The notes beneath the pieces are model-generated. The model did no database searches, was not told the origin of the DNA, and saw nothing but the letters and a program-made list of their open reading frames with translations. From NCBI RefSeq assembly GCF_001625215.2, contig NC_030386.2:25266545-25330544 (forward strand): DNA of 64,000 nucleotides. Reading direction: 5' to 3'. A program made the position numbers and the translations under genes. This document shows positions 12,240-25,454 of this stretch, in pieces; the first letter of the stretch is position 1, and every line of letters begins with the position of its first letter. Source of the DNA: Daucus carota subsp. sativus. Its lineage: Eukaryota > Streptophyta > Magnoliopsida > Apiales > Apiaceae.

Positions 12240-13960
12240 TTACCATCTAGGCGCCTTGATTATCCGAAACCGGTCTAAATCGGCCGATCCAAACCGTTCA
12301 AACAGAATATTTCGACTCGTTAACGGTTTGATTTTGATTTTAATAATTAAAAATCAAATTTTTTTGATTTGATTTCGATTTTCACTTTCAAACCGACCAA
12401 AATACCTTAACCAGACCGTTATCACATATGTTATGTGATTAATATTTTCATAAATTTAATTTTAGGTATTTAAGTGTTCAGGTGTTGATCAATATTATAG
12501 ATATTTCTTATTTTTAAAAATTATTTTTTCCTTTTTTTTCTCCATTCTTATTTTATATACTCTTCATTATTAATCAACCTTTCTTCTTTTTTCTCTTTTA
12601 AATAAAATATTTTTTTAGCTTTTAAAATAAATTGAATTGTTTCTTTTCATAACAACGTGTAAGGGTAGTACCCAAAATTTATTTATATCGAAAAGTTATG
12701 CAAATTTCACCTTAATCTTTTATTAAGTATTTTGTTAAGTGACAAAAAAAAGAGCATCGATAATTATTTTAAATAAATAAGTGTACGATTGTTTTAATAT
12801 TCTGGTATTAAACCGAAACCAAACCAAACCAAATCGTTAAGAATCGGTTTGGTTTGTATTGATTTTTATAACATTCGGTTTGGAAATAGTCTGTAAATAT
12901 TCTAAACTGAAAAATTCGGTTTGAACCTCCAAAACTAGAACCGTGCTGACCCCTAGTCCCATTCACACAAACAAGTGCCTTGTTATTTTTATTTCATATT
13001 CTTTTTTCTTCTTTTTTTTAATGTTTTTTCATAAAATTTTAATTTTTATTAAATCATGTGCAAATATGACTGCACACACTTTAGCTCGTGGGTCATATTC
13101 TTATCCAAATCGTGTATTTGATAGGAGGGATGTTGCTGTCGATTTGTTGAATAGCTTGTTTGCGTGAAGATTCTATAAAATATTTTTTCATAAAAAATAA
13201 TAATTTTATATTTACAAATATGATTAAAAAAAATAAGGGGTTTCACAAATACCGAAGTCTACAACGTTTTTTTGTAAAAATACTATAATTTCTTTAAAAA
13301 AATTGTAAAAATAAAATTTTTCTGAAACATTCATGCAAAAACACAGAATTTACACACACACACACATATATATATGCAATCATAAATACAACTTTAAAAA
13401 ATATGTTAAAATTATATTTAATTGCATACAAAGTTTCTACTGGTTGCAAAGATGAGTGTCCTTTCAGGTTGGTACTAATATCACAAAAATAACCAAAAAA
13501 ATTATAAAAAAACAAATTAGAAGACAAAAATTGCATTAAGTTGCACTACTTGAAAAGATATTTTTAGTATATAGGAAAATTTCAAAGAACTTACAAAAAA
13601 TTATTTTATAAACATTTTAAAAACAAATATTTCATAAAATTAGAATTAAAATATTAAAAAATAAGATAAACAAATTGCTTTCAAAAAAAAAAATAAGATA
13701 AACAAATACTTATAAATGACGGCCATGTGTCTCGCACGGGCATCTATGCTCCTTTTATATCAAACTTCCTCCAATCCTTAATCAATATAAATTTTCAGTA
13801 TAAAGATAAAATAATTATATATTATGATGACTTAGATTGCATATTTTTCAAGTGACCTGACTGCAAATTTGGTTCGAGTTGAATAATAGTTTGAATATAA
13901 AAAAAATTACATAACTAAAACACGTTATCTTTTTTAGATTTCTAACTGAAAAATCGAATG
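12240..13960. other. Repeat-rich spacer, decayed elements
   Basis: Between 12240 and 12955 the sequence has repeated CGGTTTGG/CCAAACCG words at both sides of an AT-rich core and ends in GACCCCTA. This resembles a degenerate hAT-type non-autonomous element, but no clear TSD was found. From 12960 to 13960 it is AT-rich spacer, including a tcgcacggg motif near 13732 like those at Helitron 3' ends. No gene. Confidence 0.35.
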
Positions 13961-13974
13961 CTATTAAAACCGAG

Positions 13975-14490
13975 ACATTTAAACTTTGGTCGGTCAGTAC
14001 TTGAGCCGAATTATGAGCCTTTTTATATAATCAACTATCCTTTTTAACTAAAACAGTTATTTATTTTTTTATATTTTGTAACTAAAAAAACTCGAAATTC
14101 TAAAAATAATATTAGACAACATAGCAACTACCCTTTTTAACTAAAACACGTTATCTTTTTCAGATATGTAACTAAAAAACCGATTTTCTAAAAAAATAAC
14201 ACATGCAACATACATGTAAAAAGAAAATATTATTATAATCTATACTCTACTATTAAAGTCGGAAATCAGAAATTTGATCGGTCGGTATTGGGCCTAAATA
14301 TGCGCCTATTTATATAACTAATTTTTCTTTTTAACTAAAATATATTATCTTTTTTATGTTTTATACTAAAAAAACTTAATATTCTAAAATAACATCAAGC
14401 AACATAGTAATTACCTTTTCAACTAAAACACGCTATATCTATTAGATTTTCAAATTAAAAAAACCGATCTTCTACAATTAACACGGGTGA
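13975..14490. repeat. Diverged tandem repeat, two copies
   Basis: Two blocks (about 13975-14220 and 14270-14490) share a phrase like GGTCGGT..TTGGGCC, then AACTAAAACACGTTATC, then ACTAAAAAACCGAT, in the same order. The second block begins just after a Helitron-like 5' word at 14239 (TCTATACTCTACTATTAAAG). They look like duplicated pieces of a Helitron-type element. Confidence 0.4.
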
Positions 14491-14827
14491 CCAGTGTTGT
14501 AAAAAGCGGGAATCAAATTTAATCGGTAAAGACAATGAACAACGATTAATCGAGGATTAATTTTATTGATTGGGGATTAATAGAATGATTAATAGAATAA
14601 TCAGATATTTAATCAGTTCGGCGAGCTACGGAATAAGGATTAATCAGTCATTAATCGTTATTAATCACCGAGTGTTAGAACAGAGAGGGCGACATATTTA
14701 TAAAAATATAATAAATATAATATTATTATATCTAATTAATAATAAACCGGTGATACTTTTCCACTAAAATACATTAGCATTATTTTTAAATACTCCAATG
14801 GCCTAAGTTTAAAAATAATATTATAAA

Positions 14828-15302
14828 TCTATACTATACTGTATATTATTATAATACTATTAAAGCTCGGCCGAGTTCAGTGATCCGGTTGATATTCGAC
14901 CCACAGACCTCCTTAATTAACAACATGTTAGGATATACTTTTCATTATCTATTAAACCAAACTAATAAAAATTAGGTTATTATTATGATGTGTCGGTATT
15001 TGGGTTTTCGTGTCTCTTTAACTTATAATATGTTCTATATTAAATTACTAATTTTTAACATTTTCATTAAAGTTTAAATTTTTGAACTAATTTTTAATTA
15101 GTCATTTGACGGACCTAATTATTAAGAATTCATTCTGTCCAAAAAAAAACTATTAAGAATTCATTCAGCCGTTAAGTAAAAAATTTATTTAACCACATTA
15201 TTTTATTATAATTATAATTTTATTTTCACAATAAAAGTAGTTAAATTTAAATATATACGGTAAAATAACAAATATTATACCCGCCCGTTTTTTGCACGGT
15301 TA
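14828..15302 (+). mobile_element. Helitron-like fragment
   Basis: It starts with TCTATACTATACT after an A, as plant Helitrons do. It ends in a CCCGCCCG...TTTGCACGG hairpin-like stretch near 15281-15299. The expected CTAG terminus is not intact, so the boundary is uncertain. It lies directly before the oligopeptidase start codon and may have replaced its promoter. Confidence 0.35.
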
Positions 15303-15524
15303 TAATGCTATGTATATTTGGTATTAACAAAACCTCCTGGCTCTACTGGTCTTGTCCTTTTCTCACTCCGCCGCAACTCAACCGCAATGTCAGGTATCGA
15401 CGGAGACAACCCTCTCTTGAAGGACTTCTATTTCCCGCCCTTCGATTCCATGCAAGCCCATCACGTCCGTCCCGGTGTTGCTGCCTTGCTCAACAAACTC
15501 GTCAGTATTTTATTATATATTTTT

Positions 15525-16079
15525 AGGGTTAATTATCAACTAGGTCACTTATTACAATAGAAAATATCAAGTGGATCACTCGAAAATTTTTGGTCTCATT
15601 TGAATCACTAAAGTCATAAAAAATATCAAATAGATACCTTTAATATCTTTTCGAGAAGTAAAATTTATTTTTCATTGAGTTCCACACATTTTTCTTGGCT
15701 GTTAGTACAATCAAATTAAAGGATATGAATTTCAGTATTTATGATAATATATTTAGATTTTAAGAAATTTATTTATTATTTATTTGATATAAATCAAACA
15801 AAATAATTGTAAAATTAAAAATAAATAGTAAATAAATTTCTTAAAATCTCAAGATATTATCATAAATATTAGAATTCATAACCTTTCATTTGATTATAAT
15901 AACAGCCAAGAAAAATGTATGAAACTCAATGAAAAATAAAGTTTACTTCTCGAAAAGATATTAGAGGTATCTATTTGATATTTTTTATGAATTTAGTGAT
16001 TCAAATGAGACCAAAAATTTTCGAGTGATCCACTTGATATTTTCTGATGTAATAAGTGACCTAGTTGATAATTAACCCT
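15525..16079. mobile_element. Foldback-type TIR element in oligopeptidase intron 1
   Basis: This 555-bp element has long inverted arms (over 200 bp each) starting AGGGTTAATTATCAACTAGG and ending in its complement. It is flanked by an exact 8-bp duplication, atattttt (15517-15524 and 16080-16087). No ORF. The near-complete palindrome marks it as a foldback MITE. The 8-bp TSD suggests hAT, though some Mutator MITEs look similar. Confidence 0.8.
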
Positions 16080-16099
16080 ATATTTTTACGTATCCATGA

Positions 16100-16320
16100 A
16101 CCCACTCTAAGCACTAACATTAGGCTTATTTTTTTACTCAAAAAAAAAAAAACATTAGGCTTATTTTTAGTGATACTTATTTTTGTGCATAAGTCCGTGA
16201 TTATTATATATGTAAGTATTTGTGGTGTGTTCATAGACACTCTAAACACTAACATTAAGCTTATTTTTATTGATACGTATTTTTGTGCATGCGTCCATCA
16301 TTATTAACGATACAAAGACC
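16100..16320. repeat. Duplicated MITE-like words in intron 1
   Basis: The phrases CACTAACATTA(G/A)GCTTATTTTT and ATACTTATTTTTGTGCAT recur twice (about 16110-16200 and 16238-16310). The region also has GTGTGTTCATAGACAC matched by its inverse near 16320. It resembles a decayed MITE also seen around 45.73-45.93 kb. Confidence 0.35.
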
Positions 16321-18081
16321 AATGGACACACCACAGAAAATTCCATACAGGTGGATTTTGGAGTGTATATATAACAGAAGAGGGTTTTAATACTGTCTGA
16401 TTAGGAAAATGAATTGGCTGAATTGGAGAGCAGTGTGGAACCGTCATGGCCGAAGCTGGTGGAGTCATTGGAGAAGCTAGTTGATCGGTTGGAAGTGATT
16501 TGGGGAGCTGTTAATCATCTCAAGGCCGTCAAAGATAATCCTCAACTCCGTACTGCCATTGAAGAGATTCAGGTATGATTGGGCTCTTTAATTGTTTTTT
16601 GTATCTTTCGAGTTTTCGTTGCCTTTGAATATCTTAAAATTGGGATATCTTATGACATTACTCATTTTACATTCGGCTGTTGGTGTATTTGTAAGGTTTT
16701 TTGATAGTGTTTGGTAAAATCTTATTTGTTGATACTAATCCCAAATAACTTGACTCATGTTATTGGTTTTTACGATATTGTATTATTTTTTCTTTTTTCA
16801 GTCTGAAAAAGTCAAGTTTGAGCTCAAGTTAGGACAAAGTTTACCAATCTACAATGCTTTTAAGGCTATCAAAGAATCTACCAGTTGGGACACACTAAGT
16901 GAAGCTCGTAAGCGTATAGTGGAATGTAAGTCATTTCCCACATTCTTTTAGCACTTTCATATGGAGCTATATGTCCAAACATGTTTAGGTCCATAAATTC
17001 TATGATTGTCAGTTGTAAACATCCATCCAAAGTCACCTTTTCTTTCTTAAACTCACTCCCTTGAGATTGTTCTTTAGCCACATAAAGATTCAATTTTTTT
17101 TTTCAAATTTTATATTTAGCATCTACTTTAGATAGTGTCATTGAATTATCCGAGCTCACTTTGTCATTTATTCAGTTTAGGGACTTTCTTGTTCTGTAAC
17201 TCTGGTGAATTTCTGCCTTCTTGAAACTTTATCAATGAGGAGAATGATGCATATCTCGAAGAATTTTATGATATTTAATGCTTATCTCCAAGAGTTTATA
17301 CCACACACATTCTTCAGAACATGGACTACACTAGTTCCTTCTTCCTTTATGATATATTACTTAATGATATTTCCCAACAACTTGCATTCCCAATATATGC
17401 AGCTCAAATAAAGGTGGCTGTTCTTAATGGCATCTCACTTGAAGATGAAAAAAGGGACCAGTTCAACAAAATTGAACAGGTAAGCTTTGTAACTTATTAT
17501 GCTTTCAGCGAAGATATATACTGTGCGGTGAGTCACATGTTAATTATCTTTTTGGAACATCTATACAAGTAAGCCTGTACAAGGGATTTGTATTTAGATT
17601 GGAATTAAAAAATCACCCTATAGGAATATGACAATTTGAAAGTTAATTATTGATTATTTCGATTCCTTGTGTCTTTAAATGCAGGAACTGGTGAAGCTTA
17701 GTGAAAAATTTGAGGAGCATGTTTTGGATGCCACAAAGAAGTTTGAAAAACTAATAATTGAGAAGAAAGAGATTGAAGGGTTGGCGGCTACTGCTTTAGG
17801 TTTGGGTGCACAAACAGCAGTGTCCAAGGTACTCTGTACCGAAATACATCAATTTGTAGTCACATATGTTACCCACAGTACAGTTGCTTTTCTATCTCAC
17901 TCTACAACTGTGTATAATACAACAGGGGCATAAAAATGCTACTGCTGAAGATGGTCCATGGGTTATAACATTGGACGACCCAAGTTACATGTCAGTCATA
18001 CAACATGCTAAAAATCGAGATTTGCGCAAGGAAGTATATCTTGCTCGGTTAACCCTCGCTTCTAGCGGCGAGCTTGATAAT

Positions 18082-18414
18082 ATGGGAATTATATATATTT
18101 ATATTTTAAAAATTACATATATTTATGATATATTTATATAATATTAAGAATATTTTTGTCACATATAATCTTATTAAATTATTATTTATATATTTTTAAT
18201 ATATTATAATAAATATAATCAAAATAATTAATTTTTAAAAAATTTCGGGTCAAAACGGGTCATTTTCGGGTCAATCGGGTACTGAACAGGTCGGGTTCAG
18301 GTTGAAATTTTCGACCCATTTCGAGTTCGAGTCGGGTTCGGGTTGACCCAAAAAATGGACCGGGTAAGACAACCCGACCCGAACCCGACCCATTACCCGA
18401 AATTGCCACCCCTA
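18082..18414. mobile_element. Truncated hAT-like insertion inside an oligopeptidase exon
   Basis: The right end TTGCCACCCCTA (18403-18414) and the following CCCGACCCGAACCCGAC-type tract are typical of a common plant hAT-like non-autonomous element read from its TAGGGGTGGCAA end. The matching left terminus is missing; AT-rich sequence directly abuts codons SGELDN. Coding sequence resumes right after the right end with a WDAAV segment. Insertion followed by a deletion that removed the left end and about 50 codons explains this best. Confidence 0.6.
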
Positions 18415-21400
18415 CCTGGGATGCAGCTGTTAAAGGTATCATGTAGGTGTTATTTTCATACAATTCAACAGTTTAGGGTTTATGAGTAGTTACAGGGAAA
18501 AGCCCCCAAATAGAGATAAATGTTGTATAACAATGCAGGCTGCGCCATTTTAATTTAAGTGTTTTACACTTTAAGCCAAAGCCTCTTCCATTTATATGGT
18601 AGTTTAGTATATAACTATCAGGAGAATACCCCTATATAAGGTTAGTTGTTGTCTATAGCAGTAAAGAGTAAGTTTATGTGTAATCTAGTTTCATATTTTT
18701 ACACTCTGCATAAGCTTTAGTTATGTGTCAAGTAGAGTGCTTCACAAGTAGAGCTAAAACCTTTGCCAATTATGGTAGATTTATCTGAGGGGAGCATAGC
18801 TAGTGACTACTGATTCCCCCTTTTGCTTTGACTGTATTGATTGAAGTTTGCAAATTACAGACAACATTTGTAGCCGATGCTCACTCGTCAGATGATGTAA
18901 CATTAAAATTATAACATGTCTGGTATTATGATACAATAACATTACTCAGCAGTCAAAATAGTCCATTAAGTCCTTGTAGCTTGCTTGTTCCAATTTTTGC
19001 AACCTTAAGATACATTGTAAAGCTGTCTGATCGTCATTGCTAGATGCCTAAGAAAGATCTACAAACTCGCTTGATAGTACTTGTATGATTATATTAACAA
19101 CATAAAAGAGATGTAATTGCTTTGATCTGGCTCTGATCTTGGTAGATATGGAAGAACTCAAACAATTCTCAAAAGATCAAGGTGCTCTAGAAGCAGATGA
19201 TTTGACCCATTGGGATACAACGTTTTGGAGTGAGAGGCTGCGTGAATCAAAATATGAAATAAACGAGGTTTGTTACTGTCCTTTTTAAACGTAGTTTCTA
19301 TCACTGCTAACCAGTGTAAGATGCATGACGAAGCATACTCTAGTTGTACTTTATATATAATTGAGGCTTTTTAACCAGTTGATGAAATATATGACGACCA
19401 GATTCCGTTGTTTGGCGACTTCAGATAATTTTGTTATTGTAATATTTCCAGAAAAATATTTTTGGTTTTACTTATTCTGAAATCCGGTACATTGGGCTTG
19501 CTCAAATAGTGATGATACACATTTTAGATGTTAGCAGTGTTGCTATAAGCTGCCATCAAGAGTCTATGCAGTACCAGGATCCTCGCCTTTTGCTTTTGTG
19601 ATATAAGATTATCAGATATTAACCTTTTACTACGTATTCTATGTCTGTGCAGAGTTTCTAGTCTTCTAGAACCTTTCTATGTAGGTTTCATTTTAAGATT
19701 TAATGCTTCTAAATCTCTTTAATTTCAGTCATACTGATGAAACTTGTATGTGACATTTTTCAACTCTATGGCAATAGTGGCCCTTCTCGAATACTGTTTA
19801 TGTTTAATTTTTGTTGTTCTTCTTGTGTTGTATAACTAGAATTTTAAAACTTTTGCACGGATGTACTGGTGTGCTACTAACATGACTTATACAGGAACAA
19901 TTACGTCCCTACTTCTCATTCCCTAAAGTTATGCATGGCCTTTTCAACCTTGCCAAGACGCTCTTCGGTGTTGCCATAGAGGCAGCTGATGGTTTAGCCC
20001 CGGTAATCATGGTCTTATGATGCACTGTATTTTAGCCATGTAGCAGGCGATGTATCATACTGATGATATTGTGTTATTGTTTTCTAGGTGTGGAATAACG
20101 ACGTCAAATTTTATTGTGTCAAGGATTCTTCTGGCAGTCCTATTGCATACTTCTACTTTGATCCATATTCTCGTCCATTTGAAAAGCGTGGAGGAGCGTG
20201 GATGGATGAAGTTGTCGCCCGGAGCCGCGTAATGTCACGTGATGGTGCTCCTGCTAGGTTGCCTGTTGCACATATGGTGTGCAATCAAATGCCTCCAGTT
20301 GGAGACAAGCCTAGCCTTATGACTTTTGAGGAGGTAAGAATAATAATTTTTGGGCAGATATAATATAACCGAAGAGTGAATATCACATTTTTTTTAAAAT
20401 CTTTTTACAGTTCTGTAAATTTTGACTGCGAACTGCCTAATTTTCAGGTTGAAACTGTCTTCCATGAATTTGGTCATGCACTCCAGCATTTGTTAACTAA
20501 AGAAGATGAGGGTCTTGTAGCTGGTGTAAAAATCAGTAGTTACCTCATGGAAGAGAGTTCTAGTCTCACAGTTGAATGCCTTTAGGATATAAATGATGAA
20601 TTGATGTTAATTGCCTTTCTAGTTTCTGACATCATTCTAGCTGCTTCTAATGTTCTCCTTGGTCTTAATACAAAGTGTTCTGTTTTTCCCCAAATGTTAA
20701 GGCACACACAGTAAACATAGTTTTCTTCTTTGTTATGTATTGTTTGTTCTAGATTATGTCGAAATCCTAAACAATTATTGTTAAACTTCGGGATCGTACA
20801 AACTTCAATATTCAAAACAAGTGTCAACCCTTCATATCTTAAGGGGAAGTCACAGGCACTCGGAGTTTTATATAGTAGAAAGATAAATAATAGTTATAGA
20901 TTCTGGGGACTATGAGACGCACAATAATTTTATTTATTGCTACTTTGACACCTTCAGATGCCCAAATCCTTTTTTACTGGACATGAATACCTTGATCTGT
21001 ATCAGTATCAGCAATAACTAGCAGAATTTCCTTTTTTCTTATAATGAAAGATTCCTACTTTTTATATTCATCGTTGTAGGGATACCTTGATGAGCATTGC
21101 AAAGCATTATGAAACTGGGGAGAGTCTCCCAGAAGATATATATTCAAAGCTTCTTGCAACTAGGACTTTCCGTGCAGGCTCATATAGTCTTCGCCAGGTC
21201 AGTGAAACATCCCCATTCCTATTTTGATTTAAGAGCACACATATTTGGCTTCTGGTTGGTGTTTTCAAAGTTAATATATGAAAGTGAACAACAATTTGGA
21301 TGTTAATTTATGAATGTAAATGGCACAAGAACTCTCTTCACCACTATGCATAACATAAAGCCTTGAGTTAACATGTAATATATAATATACATTTTTTCTT

Positions 21401-23684
21401 ATATCCCCATCAGCATATGATATATTAGTTTGATTAACTAATGGCAAATAACACTGAAAGATGTGACATAAATCAGACTGTGGATTGTTATTTTTATCAT
21501 TAGTTATAACACAAGATTATTTTTATTCACCTAAGTTCTTGGTGTCACATATTCAGTTACGTGATTAGCCTTGTATATCTTTACAAGTCTAGAACAAACG
21601 AATCATGTTGAATATAGTGAGTTACAATCCCATCAAGTATATTTTGAAACTCCATTGTTTCTACTCTTATCACTCCTTTGTGTGGTGTGGTCAATTCTGT
21701 GTAGCTTCCAAACTTGTATTTATTTATTTTCATTCATCTATGTTCTTTTGGTGCTCTCTGTCTTGCTAAAATCTGGGTTGTAATATTTGTTAGCAAAATA
21801 TACCGATGGCTTACAAATCAACAGTTACAAAGAAGGAAGTGGAATTCTTCTGATTTTTTTGCATCTTTCGTTGCTTGCATAATTCTTTGTAGATAAGATC
21901 TGCTAGTCTTGATCTGGAGCTGCACACGAAGTATGTACCTGGGGGGGTCTGAATCTATATATGATGTTGATCAAAGGATTAGCCAGAAAACACAAGTGAT
22001 CCCTCCACTTCAGGAGGATAGGTTTCTTTGTGGATTTAGCCATATTTTTGCAGGTTTTTTCTCCCTAATAAATTTACTTGATCATCAATTATTTTCTAGT
22101 TTAAGTGTTGCAACTTTTTGCAGCTTAATATAATTATTTCCTCTTCCTCCTAGAACTAATATTTCCTTTTTGGTCTGATGGAATGGATGAATTAACAGGT
22201 CCTTATGCAGCTGGATACTACAGTTACAAGGTAGGATTTATGTTCGTTTTTCTTTCTCACGTGTATCTTTAACTTTTGTTTTCGGATTGCATGGGTTTAA
22301 AGTAACAACTTATCTATGTCTCAACTTTAATATTTAAATACACCTTTTATTTTTCTATAAATATCTTTTATTTATAATTTGTCAGTATTCTCGTCCTGTT
22401 CTGTAAACAAATTCCTAGTACATTATTATGTGTTTAGTTTAGGTCCTTTACAATTTAAAGTCGGTCTTAGTAAATGCTTTTGTTTGGTTCTTATCTGCTG
22501 TAAACTTGCTGCCTCAGCAAATTCTGAACTGTAATTCTTTTGTGTCTAGCTGAAAGTCTAAAAATATGTACCAAGGTTTCCATAGAAGTATCTCGACCTG
22601 GGAGTGATTTTAGTGAATGCTACTACGAATAAAAGCTTTCAATATTCTAAAATAAACTGTCTGATATTGGCAGTGGGCTGAGGTACAGTCTGCTGATGCT
22701 TTCTCTGCATTTGAAGATGCTGGTTTAGACGACATTAAGGTATGAAATAACAAATAAGACAGTTTATAATTTGATTACTTGAATATTCAAGCTTACTTTC
22801 CTTGGTCAGCTTTTCCCAAGGGCATCATTCCTAAGAGGGCGTTTTGTCTTGGGAGAAATTTAGATACATTGATCCCGTAGTTCTTTCCTATGTTGGTAGC
22901 ATCTTCATATTAGGCACTAGAACCCGATCATTCATTTTCATTTCCTCGAATTAATTATTCTAATCCCTCCATGCCTTAAATGGTAGTTTCTTTGGTACTG
23001 GTAGAAAAAACTATGGTGTTTTGCAGGAACTACAGAGGTCACTGATATACATTGTACTAATCAAGTATATAACCATAGCAAGGGTTTGTGTTTTGAACAG
23101 GCTATGAAAGAAACAGGGAAGAAATTCCGAGAGACTATACTTGCTCTTGGAGGTGGGAAGGCACCCCTAGATGTAAGATGAGATGAAGTTTCCGTATATT
23201 TAAATGATGGGGCAGAATCTTTAGACAGTTTCAATCTTTAAATGTGTTGTTACTGAATCTTGATCATAGGAGTTGGTTTTATTTCAGGTTTTTGTGGAAT
23301 TCAGAGGGCGCGAACCGTCTCCGGAGTCTTTGCTTAGGCACAATGGCTTGTTGGCAGTTTCTGTTTAAATTCTAGGCCAAAAGTTTCTTCCACACACTCC
23401 CTCAGTATACACAAACCTGGAAGGATTCTTATGGTGATCTATATGCTAAAATTTCTTAATGTTTGCGAGCTATTTGCTATAAAACTATATTGACAATATG
23501 CAAAACATCACCTGTACAAAATGATTCGCTACATAATCGAACTCGCTTAGGTCTCCAATACGATGAAACGGAGGATACTTAACTTTTTAGTAAACTAAGA
23601 TGTTATATCTAAGATTTGTACACATGCTCAAATTATATCAATCGGATCCTTGGTGAATTAAATCGAAATATAGTTATACACATA

Positions 23685-24811
23685 TCTATTATCTATTATC
23701 TATTATTATATATCTAATAGTGCAACTGCGAGTAATTTAATTCGAAAACTAAACTACACATGTATTAATATATATAAAAGTTATTATGGACTTTTAATAT
23801 TAGCCTATTTTTTAGACATTAATGTCTATTCATTAATATACATTAATAAGTTTATAATCAAAATTCCAATACAAATATGTATATTATATACAAATATGTA
23901 TATTATATCTATAATTATGATTTAATGAATAAATAAACAAATTAATATTCAATGTTGTAAAAAGAGGATATCAGAAAATCGGTGATTAATCGAAATGATT
24001 AATAGGATCATTATCTAGAATTAATTTAATATTATATATATAACCATATTTTAAAATTTGAAAGTTGTCCCACATTTTTTTTAAATTTTAATATTTTACC
24101 TGATTTATCCAATTTTTGACCAATTAATCATCGTTTTAACCGAATTTTGTCAAATCATATTAAAAAGCCATTCGATTAGCGATTGATTGGCTGCTTTTTA
24201 GAATATTTAATTGGTTCATATAGAATTACAAATATAATATATAACTATATGACAAAAACTCTGATATGGGCAAAATTCCTATTTTTATCAAATTTTTAAC
24301 AATTTTTGGCGGGTGGTAATTTAATTATATAATAAAATTTTAAATGGTGATATTTTATATATCTATATTTTAAATAATATAAGTACATATAAACATCAAC
24401 ATAATATGACTTAAAAAATATGAACCGACAGATCTGAGTAGCTAAAAGAAGGGAAATCAAACGAAACTCCGTTACTAGCTTAAAATATGAACCAGAACAT
24501 CTGAATAGCTAAAGGAGGGGAAATCAACCGAGACGCCGTTACGAGCGGCGAGCGAGAGCGGAGTGAGAGTTTGAAAAACAACAAACAAGAATTTTTGTTT
24601 TTCATCAAAATGTTCATTACTGGTTTTTCGTCAGGGTTTTATTCGATTTTTTTGATTAGATGATGGAAAAACTAAACATCAAATTATAAAAAAAATTATA
24701 ATACAAATAATCTTAATTTAAAAAGATGAACAAAGAGATATAAGAAATATTAAAAAAATAATTTAAAACAACGCGTGCAAAGCACGTGCTTTGCACGGGT
24801 TAGAAAACTAG
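23685..24811 (+). mobile_element. Candidate Helitron downstream of the oligopeptidase
   Basis: The 3' end has a hairpin (GTGCAAAGCACGTGCTTTGCAC around 24775-24796) followed by CTAG at 24808-24811 and then T, the Helitron signature. The proposed 5' end is TC at 23685 after an A (TCTATTATCTATTATC), consistent with an A/T insertion site. Inside are a roughly 70-bp duplicated segment (around 24420-24540) and no helicase ORF. The 5' boundary is the weak point. Confidence 0.5.
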
Positions 24812-25451
24812 TTATTCTTACTATCTCTCAAATAAATTACTATTCTAATCAAAGAAATTTTTAAAAACATGAGCATGTATGTTATGAGTGTGATTCAATT
24901 TTTAAATGTTATTTAATTAGGGTAATGTTCAAGAGAGAATCATTACAGAGAGAACCCATAGAACGCTTACCTTATTTCTAGTATTAGTTAGGGTTCAGCG
25001 GCAGAACTTCACATGCAAAAAAGGTCAAAATCTATGTATTATATTTTAAAATTATTTTTGAACACGCACAACGATGAAAAAAAAAGATGTATTTAAATTT
25101 ATGTCCTAAAAATCTATTTAAAATTTAGGGTTTTGCAGCAGGACCTTAGTGGTTCTATGGTTCTATTTTAAGGATTGGTTCTTTCTTGAGCGCGACCCAT
25201 ATAATTATACTTAAAATTTATATTTTTTGATGGTAAAAAGTTTAATTGATAATATGATTGTCATTAAAGATTATTAAAATTTTAGATACATAATAAAAGT
25301 TTCTTCTAACTAATAATTTATTTAAATTGTTTTTGACCAATTTGTTTAGAAAATTTTTAAAATAATTATCAATTTCTCTAAAGAAAGTTAATTTATTAGT
25401 TTAATTTAAGTAGTTGCTAGAGAACCAGAAAAAAAGTTAGTAAATGGTGAG
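24812..25451. other. AT-rich spacer
   Basis: No gene. Between about 24925 and 25195, opposed words (TTCAAGAGAGAA near the left, TTCTTTCTTGAGC near the right) suggest a further degenerate MITE without a clear TSD. Confidence 0.3.
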
Positions 25452-25454
25452 TTA

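Larger units (their letters stand above)
15387..23368 (+). pseudogene. Cytosolic oligopeptidase A-like (M3 thimet peptidase family), disrupted
   Basis: Exon segments: 15387-15500, 16405-16572, 16802-16925, 17403-17479, 17685-17828, 17926-18081 (broken), 18415-18435 (tail of the same exon), 19146-19267, 19895-20002, 20088-20333, 20448-about 20523, 21080-21197, 21893-22053, 22199-22230, 22674-22739, 23101-23172 and 23288-23368. The start MSGIDGDNPLLKDFYFPPFD lacks a transit peptide, like the cytosolic plant form, which cleaves short peptides. The zinc motif HEFGH is present in the 20448 exon. Lesions: about 50 codons after SGELDN are replaced by TE-derived sequence (18082-18414); the exon that in the family carries the third zinc ligand (GIEWDAVELPSQ region) is absent between 20524 and 21079; and a run of seven G at 21951-21957, one more than the frame allows, shifts the 21893 exon. 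Many exons remain open with good splice sites, so inactivation may be recent. A sequencing error could explain only the G run. Confidence 0.88.

Noticed and set aside
12240..12955. Complete hAT element with CGGTTTGG-rich ends
   Set aside because: Only the right end looks terminal; no matching left end or target duplication could be found.
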